40,585 bases of DNA from Bacteroidota bacterium (GTDB lineage: Bacteria > Bacteroidota > Ignavibacteria > Ignavibacteriales > Ignavibacteriaceae): contig JAJYCM010000001.1 in NCBI GenBank assembly GCA_021778375.1, positions 1 to 40,585 on the forward strand, written 5' to 3'. How positions within the stretch are numbered: position 1 is the stretch's first letter; each line of letters starts with the position of its first letter. The notes beneath the pieces were generated by a model. It was not told the origin of the DNA, did not search any database, and saw nothing but the letters and a program-made list of their open reading frames with translations. The translations under genes and the position numbers were made by a program. Of the stretch, positions 33,748 through 40,585 are shown piece by piece.

Positions 33748-34593
33748 TTAAGTCTTCATAACGAGAGATATCCATTCATCCATTTGTTTTTTCTCGACTA
33801 ATTCAAATCCAAACTTCTTATAAACTTGAACTATATCTTCCTCGTCATTCATAAGTAGTCCGGATAGAATCACTATCCCCTTTTGATTCAATTTTGATTT
33901 TATTTCTTCGGCTATTCGGATTAAAATGTTTTTTTGAATATTCGCCGCTATTAAATCAAAATCATTTTCATGGATATCTTTTATTTCACCTAAGACTATT
34001 TTAATTTTTTCTTCAACCCCATTTAATGCACAATTTTCATTTCCGTTTTCAAAACACCATTCATCATTATCTACAGCGACAGCGGACTTTGCGCCAAGTT
34101 TCACAGCCACAATTGAAAGAATACCTGTCCCCGAACCAACATCAAGCAGGCGGGCTCCCGGTTCTAAATACTTTTCTAAAAGCTGAATTACAAGTTTTGT
34201 TGTCTGATGTTCTCCCGTTCCAAATGACATTTTAGGAACAATATTTATTACTATTTCTCCAGCGGCCTTACTGTATTCACGAAAGGTTGGTTTTATGACT
34301 ATCCTATCCGAAACTTTAATAATATTTAAACTTTTCTCCCACTCTTCATTCCAGTTTTTATCTTCGACTAAATTTTCTTCAACGATATAATTCAACAAAA
34401 CTTTTTGTGCAACTAATTTTTCAAGTTCATTTGAAAGATCTTCGGATGAAAGAGTGCTGCTCCCTTCGGCAAAAACTTTAATGCAATTTACTTCCTCCGA
34501 AACGCCTGTAATTTCCAATTGCCATAGTACGCTGCTTATAATTTCTGGGATAAAAGGTTCTGAAGAAACAACGAATTCTTTATAGTATTTCAA
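33748..34593 (-). CDS. prmA: Ribosomal protein L11 methyltransferase PrmA
   Basis: PrmA trimethylates ribosomal protein L11 using S-adenosylmethionine. The 281-residue protein has an N-terminal substrate-recognition domain (about 1-95, with KNWNEEWEKSL at its end) and a Rossmann methyltransferase domain with the SAM motif LLDVGSGTGILSIVA near residue 140, PKMSFGTGEHQTT just before it, AVDNDEWC, and the DLIAANIQKNIL motif, where Gln replaces the more usual Asn-Ile-Leu setting. The order and spacing are those of PrmA. Its stop abuts the amidohydrolase stop on the other strand. A repeat-rich gap separates it from the upstream dacB. Confidence 0.93.
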   Translation of the reverse strand: MKYYKEFVVSSEPFIPEIISSVLWQLEITGVSEEVNCIKVFAEGSSTLSSEDLSNELEKLVAQKVLLNYIVEENLVEDKNWNEEWEKSLNIIKVSDRIVIKPTFREYSKAAGEIVINIVPKMSFGTGEHQTTKLVIQLLEKYLEPGARLLDVGSGTGILSIVAVKLGAKSAVAVDNDEWCFENGNENCALNGVEEKIKIVLGEIKDIHENDFDLIAANIQKNILIRIAEEIKSKLNQKGIVILSGLLMNDEEDIVQVYKKFGFELVEKKQMDEWISLVMKT

Positions 34594-34674
34594 TTTTGGT
34601 GAATAGTTTTGTTGCTGAATAAATAAATATTTTGTAACTCAAAGTTATCCAAATAATTTGTCTGATAAAAATAA

Positions 34675-34729
34675 TGTCATTTCGACCGGAGGGAGAATTC
34701 CCATTTTAGACAGTTTTCAGACCTCTCTT
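34675..34729 (+). repeat. CATTTCGA-type dispersed repeat, copy D
   Basis: It begins TGTCATTTCGACCGG and reaches ATTCCC with a shorter variable centre than copy A. It then matches 29323-29353 over 31 bases (TCCCATTTTAGACAGTTTT to CCTCTCTT) with one mismatch. Confidence 0.75.
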
Positions 34730-34792
34730 AATATGCCGCACCGCTGGTGCTTTGCCCTTAAAATGATGAATCCCTTATATCTAATCAAGCCA

Positions 34793-34849
34793 GCCGCAGA
34801 GCGGCGACACATAGTTTGACTTTTTATGTCAAACCTACCGGACAGGTAG
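34793..34849. repeat. Cluster of small palindromes
   Basis: Three consecutive inverted repeats lie here: GCCGC/GCGGC with a 3-base loop, TTTGAC/GTCAAA with a 7-base loop, and CTACC/GGTAG with a 5-base loop. CCTGTCCGGTA on the minus strand of the last is shared with the hairpin near 12016. None has a T tract, so a terminator role is unlikely. Confidence 0.55.
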
Positions 34850-34934
34850 ACCTGCCGGGACGGAATATTTTTCCTGACTTTTTCTTTTTTAATTTTTCCT
34901 TGCGGCTCGCCGTGCTATTATAATTAAATGACTA

Positions 34935-36365
34935 CTATTTCATTGATGCAAGTATATTGCAAATTTCATCCTGAAATTGCCGTCCGTTTTTAGCGGAACC
35001 CACAAAATCATTAATAATAACACTAAAAAGGAGAAGATGATCATTTTTAGATTTCACAAAACCTGAAAGACTTGTAACCCCGCTAAGTGAACCTGTTTTT
35101 GCATGCACATTGTTTTGAACTGGATAATTTTGCATCCTATATTTCAAAGTGCCGTCAACCCCTGCGACAGGAAATGAATTGTATATTATTTTAAATATAT
35201 CCGGATGGTTGAAGTAAAAATATTTAAGAACGGAAACTATCGTTTCAGTAGAAATTAAATTATAATGAGACACCCCTGAACCATCAACAATACGATAATC
35301 TGCGGGCGACAATCCGCTCATTGCTATCAGGCTGTCAACCATTTTGATCCCGTTTATTGCACTTGCTGGTTTACCATAACATTTAGCGGAAAGCGCATAT
35401 AGCACCATCTCAGCACCCAGGTTATAACTGATTTTGTTTGTATTGGAAACAACATCAGAAAGTTTCCTATTTATATCAGATAGCTTTATTGCATAGTTTG
35501 GAGTGTTGGCAAAATATAATTTACCGTCTAAATATATTCCGTCATTTTGAAGGTGTCCTTTTAACAAAGACAAAAAATATAATTCGGGATTGTAAACATT
35601 CAACCTGGTTGTATCTTGAATCGCATCTGGTACAGTTAATTTTACTCCGCCGTTTACTAAAATATTATTTTTCCTATCTATCCACTCCCTGGTAATTGAT
35701 AATGTAGAAGGACTGTCTGCCGGAATTGTTATTGAGTTGTTATAAATATGCAGAAAATCTGTCTTAGGAATTAAGTTAACAGAAGCCCTTTTGCCAAGCC
35801 GGGTTCCCTTTACCACCACACCAATTGAATTTTCATTTACATTAAGCGGTGTTAAATAAGGTGCATCAGTAGAAGGATCGTCATCCCACATCCATCCTTT
35901 TCCCCAAAACAAAGAATCCATCATGGAAATATCCCCGAAAAGATTTCCGGTTATCTCTTTAATTCCTATAGATTTTATTTCTGATGAAATCTTTTCAATA
36001 TCCTTTGTGGAAAAATCCGGATCACATCCTCCTTGGATAAATAAATTGCCATAAAGTGTTCCATTTATAATTTGACCGGAATAATAGACTGTGGTTTGGA
36101 ATTGATAATTAGGTTTTAAGAATAACAATCCGGCGGAGGTAGTTAATATTTTTAAATTTGAAGCCGGTCTTACAAGTAAATTTTCATTTCTTTGATAGAG
36201 ATATTTGTTAGCAGTCAAATCGAAAACGTCAACTGCCATAATTGATTTCAAAAAGAATGGGTTTGAATAAATTGAATCAATTTTAGTCCTTAATTCTTGA
36301 GTGCCGCTTTGAGAAAATGCGTTCGGAACAATAATGAATAGAACAAAAATAAGAATTGCTTTCAT
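34935..36365 (-). CDS. dacB: D-alanyl-D-alanine carboxypeptidase/endopeptidase, PBP4 (DacB) type
   Basis: A periplasmic class C penicillin-binding protein that trims or cleaves peptidoglycan cross-links. From the ATG at 36365 it has 476 residues: a signal peptide (KAILIFVLFIIVPNAFSQ), then the serine active site PASNLK (Ser69, Lys72), the DGSGVSHYN motif in the position of SxN, and HAKTGSLSGV with the KTG triad at about 423. The long insertion between the first and second motifs, as in E. coli PBP4, is present. The start at 36365 has AGGA just upstream and gives a normal signal peptide; in-frame ATGs reach back to 36419. A heptamer repeat lies in its leader region. Confidence 0.92.
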   Translation of the reverse strand: MKAILIFVLFIIVPNAFSQSGTQELRTKIDSIYSNPFFLKSIMAVDVFDLTANKYLYQRNENLLVRPASNLKILTTSAGLLFLKPNYQFQTTVYYSGQIINGTLYGNLFIQGGCDPDFSTKDIEKISSEIKSIGIKEITGNLFGDISMMDSLFWGKGWMWDDDPSTDAPYLTPLNVNENSIGVVVKGTRLGKRASVNLIPKTDFLHIYNNSITIPADSPSTLSITREWIDRKNNILVNGGVKLTVPDAIQDTTRLNVYNPELYFLSLLKGHLQNDGIYLDGKLYFANTPNYAIKLSDINRKLSDVVSNTNKISYNLGAEMVLYALSAKCYGKPASAINGIKMVDSLIAMSGLSPADYRIVDGSGVSHYNLISTETIVSVLKYFYFNHPDIFKIIYNSFPVAGVDGTLKYRMQNYPVQNNVHAKTGSLSGVTSLSGFVKSKNDHLLLFSVIINDFVGSAKNGRQFQDEICNILASMK

Positions 36366-36441
36366 TTTTCCTAATAGCATTGATTTTCCATTCATTTCAT
36401 TCATATTTTCTAATTTCACTTATTCCTAATTGCCTTACTCT

Positions 36442-36477
36442 GTTACTCGTCACTTGTCACTTCGTTACTCGTTACTA
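36442..36477. repeat. Short heptamer tandem repeat upstream of dacB
   Basis: Five units follow each other: GTTACTC, GTCACTT, GTCACTT, then one extra C, GTTACTC and GTTACTA. A partial sixth unit (CTTACTCT) precedes them. The repeat fills the gap between the end of the TatD fusion gene and dacB. On the minus strand the units read GAGTAAC and AAGTGAC. Confidence 0.75.
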
Positions 36478-36479
36478 AT

Positions 36480-37841
36480 TTAGAAAAAATGTCTTACTCT
36501 AAATTCGGCGCCTATTTTTTCTTCAGCTACTTTTCTTGCTCGTTCGATATCTACTTCTGCAATAGAAACTATTGACATAACGACTTTTCCCGTATAACTT
36601 TTTGCGCTTTTTGCGAAATCTACCATTTCATTAAAGTAGCTTATATCCAAACCCATCATTTCGGAATATTGTCGCGGATCGCCGCTGTTTAAACTTATAG
36701 AAACGGTATCGATTAATCCTTTTAATTCCGGCGTAATATCTTTTTTATTGATAAGGTTACCATGCCCGTTAGTGTTGAGTCTTGTTTTTCCTCCCGCGCT
36801 TTTAACGTGCTTTGCTATTTCTTTTACGACTTCCCAGCGGATAGTCGGCTCTCCGTATCCGCAAAAAATAATTTCTTTATACTTAGTCGGATCACCGATC
36901 TGATCCAAATAAACTTCAGCTCCTGGCTCCTCATCCTTACTCATTTTCAAATTATATCCGCTTACTTCAGCCGCGCCTAAACGGTCGCAGAATGCACAAT
37001 GTGCATTACATCTGTTTGTAATGTTGAGATATAGATTATCGCCGATCCGATAAGTAAGGCTCCTTTTCGGTTTGTCTCCGATTCCAAAAAACTTAAAAAC
37101 ATTATAAGAAGTTACCCGGGCAACATCTTCAATATTTAGCTTATGAATTTGTGCAATAGTCTCGGCAACATACTTAACGTATGCCGGTTCATTTCTTTTG
37201 CCGCGGTTCGGTTCGGGTGTAAGATATGGAGAATCGGTTTCAAGCAAAATGTGTTCAATGCTTATTGATGATAAAATATTTCTTAAATCGTCAGCTTTCT
37301 TGAAAGTGATATTCCCTGTAAACGAAAGGAAGTGATTCATTCTTACTAATTCTTTTGCATCTTCCATTTTACCGTTGAAGCAGTGAAATTGAGCCCTCAA
37401 ATCGGTGCTTCCGTATGAACGGATAATTTCCATCATAGCAGCGTCCGAATCTCTATTGTGAATAATTACAGGCTTATTAATTTTTACAGCTAAGTCTAAT
37501 TGGGCTTTGAATGCTTCGATTTGTTTTTCTTTCGGTGAAAAATCGTAAAAATAGTCCAAACCAATCTCACCGATTGCAACAATTTTTTCATGCTTTGCTA
37601 ATTGTTCTATCCGGTCAATTATCGCATCTGTCCAATCTTTCGTTTCATGCGGATGGATTCCGACAGCGCCGTATATGAAATCATATTTTTCAATTAGTTC
37701 TATTACTTGTTCTGAAGTAGCAATATCCGTTGCGGGGACTATTATTTTACTTACGCCTGCGTCAGCAGCACGTTTCAGAACTTCATCCAAATCATCTTTA
37801 TATTTTGGATCAAACAAATGTGCATGAGTGTCTATAAACAT
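36480..37841 (-). CDS. TatD-family hydrolase fused to a radical SAM domain
   Basis: A 453-residue single-chain fusion. The N-terminal TatD domain (1 to about 255) has all expected metal ligands: His6 and His8 in DTHAHL, Glu92 in GEIGLDY, His128 in IIHNRDS, His153 in FHCFNG and Asp203 in ETDSPYL. TatD proteins are metal-dependent 3'-5' nucleases. The C-terminal domain (about 262-453) has the radical SAM cluster motif CNAHCAFC (Cys278, Cys282, Cys285), the SAM-binding GYGEPT near 328 and RLNTNGHG near 354. It resembles the TatD-associated radical SAM family, normally a separate neighbouring gene. The reading frame is open throughout with a short linker (GIGDKPKRSLTYRIGD), so this is a true fusion in the sequence. 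Its substrate is unknown. It sits between the TonB receptor and dacB genes. Confidence 0.92.
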   Translation of the reverse strand: MFIDTHAHLFDPKYKDDLDEVLKRAADAGVSKIIVPATDIATSEQVIELIEKYDFIYGAVGIHPHETKDWTDAIIDRIEQLAKHEKIVAIGEIGLDYFYDFSPKEKQIEAFKAQLDLAVKINKPVIIHNRDSDAAMMEIIRSYGSTDLRAQFHCFNGKMEDAKELVRMNHFLSFTGNITFKKADDLRNILSSISIEHILLETDSPYLTPEPNRGKRNEPAYVKYVAETIAQIHKLNIEDVARVTSYNVFKFFGIGDKPKRSLTYRIGDNLYLNITNRCNAHCAFCDRLGAAEVSGYNLKMSKDEEPGAEVYLDQIGDPTKYKEIIFCGYGEPTIRWEVVKEIAKHVKSAGGKTRLNTNGHGNLINKKDITPELKGLIDTVSISLNSGDPRQYSEMMGLDISYFNEMVDFAKSAKSYTGKVVMSIVSIAEVDIERARKVAEEKIGAEFRVRHFF

Positions 37842-37878
37842 AATGTTCTATTTTTTTACAAAATTAATACGTGAAATA

Positions 37879-40047
37879 CTAAAAGAAAAATTCCAAGCCG
37901 ACCGAATAATTCCGGATCTGGGCTAAGTTCCCTATTAATTCTACATAATTATAATTCAAAATATTATTGGCATTGATTGAAATCTTTCCCGGAATTCCAA
38001 AAATATCTAATGAAGAGTTTGCCCTTAAATCAAGCACATAAACAGGGACACGCATCCTTCCGTCTTTAAGAAGTCCCAAATCTACAAGCTCAAAATCCAT
38101 TTTCTCAACCCTGCTCCAGTAGCGGAAATCTGCTCCGAAGTCAAAATTATTCAGCAAATAATCTAAGCTTGCGGTAACTGAATTTCTCGGTCTGTATTTC
38201 AGAGCCTGATTTAATTGCAGATCTCTTGCCCAAAGATAAATATAATTTAATGACATGCTGAGCTTATTATCAAAAAAACTGCTATTCAAATTTAACTCAG
38301 CCCCCTGAATCCTCGCGCGCATTACATTGCTAAAAAATACTAAACCGTCTTTAGGATCAACCCCGGGTTCAATAAAATCAAAGAATTCATTCTGAAATAT
38401 TGCCGCATCAATGTCAGAATATCTTGTAATCTGATAATTAGCGCCGAATTCTATATTCCAATTTGTTTCAGGTTTTATGGAGGGATTCGGTTTAATAGTA
38501 ATCCCACCCGCTGATGTTGTTGTAAAAGCTTCAGCTAATGATGGAGCCCTAAAACCTGTACCGAAAGAAGAGCGTATAGAGAGTTTTCTTGAAATTTTAT
38601 AATTAAATCCTAGCTTGGGTGATATCGCATTTGAAATATTTAATGTATCAAGTTTGTTCAAATCATAACGAACTCCGGCAGAAATTGTAAGGGGTAATCC
38701 GAATTTATAGTCTACTTGAGAATAAATTCCGAAGCTAAATGCCGTCGGGTTACCAAAAATGTTGGATGTAACATTCGAAGCAGTAGCTTCAATTCCGGAT
38801 ACAAGAACCGTCTTATCGTTTAGGTTTGTATTTACCTGGAATTCGCCATGGAATTGATTCGATTTAGAAGTGTTTGCGGATGATGTATTATCGCTCCATT
38901 TCGTCTTATAATAGCTTCCTCTAATGTTAATAAAAAGATCATTAGAAATAACATCTTTATATTCTAATCCGAGCATATAACGGTCTGACAACACACTTTG
39001 CCCTTCATCTGCAAGCGGAGGGATAAGCACATTACGGGAATCCTTCCAATATAAAAAGTTTCCGTCGTCCTGGTTTAAACTATTAACAAAAAACATCAAC
39101 GAAGAAACAGAGGAAAAATTATAATTACCTTTTATAAATCCGATATATCTGGTGTAAAATCCGCTTTGCTTATAACTCATATCGGCTAGACGAGTCAGTG
39201 TAAAAGAAATCCCAAGTTTTCCTATTCTCTGTGAATGTGAAAGAGTCAAACCTGTATAAGTTCTTAATTCTTTCGACCAATCCCAGATGCTATATGCCGG
39301 TTTATCATAAAAGCCAAAACTTGTTTTAACATAAGTTGAAGGCGTGGAAGAAATATTCTTTGTTATCACATTAACAACACCGCCAATCGCCGAGGAACCA
39401 TAAAGAGAACTTGCGGCGCCCTTAATAATTTCAATATGGTCAATTTCAGTTACGGGAATGGCTTCCCATACTATATCTCCGGTATCGCCGGTGTAATAAG
39501 GAATTCCGTCAATCTCCATCAATACTCTTGTTCCGGCACCACGACTGTAGCCGCTTGAGCCGCGTATGCTTATTTGATCGTCTACAATATTTACGCCCGG
39601 AGCATAGCGTAAAGCATCAGCTAAATCTGTGATGTCTTTTTTAACAAATAAATCAGATTTAATAATTTCTGCGCTAACGGGAAGATTAGATATCTTTTGT
39701 TTGTATCTACTTGCTGTTACTACCACTTGAGCTGATTGTATTGCAATCTCGCGTAGAACTAATTTCAATTTTAGAGATTTGTCGGTTATCTGTAAATCCG
39801 GAACTGATAATGTCGAATAACCAACATTAGACACTTTAAGCGAATACTTTCCCGCTTTTAATCCCTTTATAGAAAATGATCCCATAAAGTTTGTAGCTGT
39901 TCCTAAGTTCGACCCTTCGACAATAATATTTGCACCATTTAGAGGATTTCCAATAGTATCCGATACAATACCGCTAATCTCAAACGTTTGAGCCTTAAGC
40001 AAAGCAACTGCAAGGAAAATAAATAATATTGAAAAAAATATTTTCAT
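37879..40047 (-). CDS. TonB-dependent outer-membrane receptor with carboxypeptidase-like domain
   Basis: A 722-residue receptor. A signal peptide (KIFFSILFIFLAVALLKAQ) is followed by a CarboxypepD_reg-like beta domain (about 22-98, with GIVSDTIGNPLNGANIIVEG), a plug domain (about 115-235, with ITDLADALRYAPGVNIVDDQ and ASSLYGSSAIGGVVNVITK) and a 22-stranded barrel ending in SVGLEFFF with the terminal aromatic residue needed for assembly. The plug and barrel resemble siderophore/vitamin B12 receptors (CirA/BtuB-like) rather than SusC; no SusD partner is present. The substrate is not deducible. It starts 18 bases after the lipoprotein stop, so the two probably act together. Confidence 0.92.
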   Translation of the reverse strand: MKIFFSILFIFLAVALLKAQTFEISGIVSDTIGNPLNGANIIVEGSNLGTATNFMGSFSIKGLKAGKYSLKVSNVGYSTLSVPDLQITDKSLKLKLVLREIAIQSAQVVVTASRYKQKISNLPVSAEIIKSDLFVKKDITDLADALRYAPGVNIVDDQISIRGSSGYSRGAGTRVLMEIDGIPYYTGDTGDIVWEAIPVTEIDHIEIIKGAASSLYGSSAIGGVVNVITKNISSTPSTYVKTSFGFYDKPAYSIWDWSKELRTYTGLTLSHSQRIGKLGISFTLTRLADMSYKQSGFYTRYIGFIKGNYNFSSVSSLMFFVNSLNQDDGNFLYWKDSRNVLIPPLADEGQSVLSDRYMLGLEYKDVISNDLFINIRGSYYKTKWSDNTSSANTSKSNQFHGEFQVNTNLNDKTVLVSGIEATASNVTSNIFGNPTAFSFGIYSQVDYKFGLPLTISAGVRYDLNKLDTLNISNAISPKLGFNYKISRKLSIRSSFGTGFRAPSLAEAFTTTSAGGITIKPNPSIKPETNWNIEFGANYQITRYSDIDAAIFQNEFFDFIEPGVDPKDGLVFFSNVMRARIQGAELNLNSSFFDNKLSMSLNYIYLWARDLQLNQALKYRPRNSVTASLDYLLNNFDFGADFRYWSRVEKMDFELVDLGLLKDGRMRVPVYVLDLRANSSLDIFGIPGKISINANNILNYNYVELIGNLAQIRNYSVGLEFFF

Positions 40048-40065
40048 TTACAAAAGCTCATAAGT

Positions 40066-40584
40066 TTATTTTCCGCCCGGGGGCTGCGGTGGAAGATGGT
40101 TAAAGTCGCAAGTAATATTTATATTATTTATTAAAGTATTCGACGGAATAATTAATTTTCCCGGCTGTGTTGTATCTCCGTTAGCATAATACACTCCCAC
40201 GACATACCAATCAGAACGGTTTAATGATAGTGTCGGTGTTTTGGATTGTGCAACGACTACATAGGAATATTCTCCCGCCCCAATCGGAATGTAAGAGGAA
40301 TCCAACGAACTATAGTTGACGACTTTTGAACCGTTAGGAATTGATAAGCTGATATAATTCAAATTTAAAATACTAAAATCTGCGGCAGATCTAAGAGGAT
40401 TCTTGAAAACTACAAGATGGGTTCTTTGCACGCTATCCGGCCAGGTTCCGGTAAAAGTTATTGTACCGCTAAATCCCGCTTTTTGTTGTTCTTCTTGTAC
40501 GGAAAGGGGTGAAATTCCTTTGCCGCATCCGGCAATGACTAAAATAATATATAATAAGATTATTCCCGAGAAATATTTAGCCAT
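40066..40584 (-). CDS. Small predicted lipoprotein
   Basis: A 172-residue protein with a lipoprotein signal peptide: FSGIILLYIILVIAGC, with the lipobox Cys at 20. The mature part is beta-rich (FSGTITFTGTWPD, GEYSYVVVAQSKTP, WYVVGVYYANGD) and ends in a Pro/Gly-rich tail (HLPPQPPGGK). It resembles small immunoglobulin-like or carbohydrate-binding-like lipoproteins found in FCB genomes, but no family is recognised. The ATG at 40584 lies one base from the window edge; the signal peptide suggests this is the true start. It precedes the TonB receptor gene by 18 bases and may be its surface partner. Confidence 0.75.
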   Translation of the reverse strand: MAKYFSGIILLYIILVIAGCGKGISPLSVQEEQQKAGFSGTITFTGTWPDSVQRTHLVVFKNPLRSAADFSILNLNYISLSIPNGSKVVNYSSLDSSYIPIGAGEYSYVVVAQSKTPTLSLNRSDWYVVGVYYANGDTTQPGKLIIPSNTLINNINITCDFNHLPPQPPGGK

Positions 40585-40585
40585 A

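Larger units (their letters stand above)
34594..34934. other. Repeat-rich gap between dacB and prmA
   Basis: No gene is visible. The gap contains a CATTTCGA-type repeat, then at least three small hairpins: GCCGC-AGA-GCGGC (34793-34805), TTTGAC/GTCAAA (34815-34833) and CTACC/GGTAG (34835-34849). The left 80 bases should hold the prmA promoter, but I saw no strong match. Confidence 0.55.

Noticed and set aside
34815..34833. Rho-independent terminator after dacB
   Set aside because: The TTTGAC/GTCAAA hairpin is AT-rich, has a 7-base loop and is not followed by a T tract on the minus strand.
36480..37841. Frameshift or assembly artefact joining tatD to a neighbouring radical SAM gene
   Set aside because: The frame is continuous, the linker is reasonable, and both domains keep their active-site residues; still worth confirming in reads.

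Overview
This is an AT-rich bacterial chromosome segment that is almost entirely housekeeping genes, with no phage, plasmid, insertion sequence, CRISPR array, rRNA or tRNA visible. The gene content points to the Bacteroidota/Chlorobi (FCB) side of the tree, most likely an Ignavibacteria-like organism. The support is purH placed directly before mreB, a GWxTD-domain protein, a BshB1-type bacillithiol deacetylase, a CarboxypepD_reg-type TonB receptor, and dispersed palindromic intergenic repeats of a kind I associate with that group. The phylum assignment is inference; no marker gene settles it.

Layout, left to right. 1-7154 (minus): citrate synthase, pyrG, a TPR protein, purN, purH and the 5' part of mreB, linking central carbon, CTP and purine synthesis to cell shape. 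7500-10175 (plus): a secreted Sel1-repeat protein and an RsbU-like PP2C phosphatase. 10184-14764 (minus): a UMF1-type MFS transporter, nusB, a membrane-anchored DUF218 protein and the bifunctional NAD(P)HX repair enzyme. 15236-16925 (plus): a small two-helix membrane protein, tadA and adk. 16915-27417 (minus): two runs of tightly packed genes, alr-unknown-manC-pyrK-pyrD-folC, then rho-GWxTD-pdxA-ftsE with its own candidate promoter.

27849-31037 (plus): an ammonium transporter, then an overlapping pair encoding a low-molecular-weight phosphatase and a fructosamine-kinase-like enzyme, which together look like a protein deglycation module. This pair sits between two copies of a 103-bp repeat with inverted ends. 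31293-34593: bshB1 (minus), an YtcJ-type amidohydrolase (plus) and prmA (minus). 34935-40584 (minus): a PBP4-type D-Ala-D-Ala carboxypeptidase, a single-chain fusion of a TatD hydrolase with a radical SAM domain, a TonB-dependent receptor and a small lipoprotein.

Most of the window is ordinary. The items that deserve a second look are the TatD-radical SAM fusion, the deglycation pair with its flanking 103-bp repeats, a small membrane protein with a dimerization-helix-like tail but no kinase, an unrecognised 299-residue protein locked between alr and manC, and the modular intergenic repeats. Translation often appears to start at TTG (purH, purN, pyrK and others). All functional calls rest on motifs read by eye, not on database searches.
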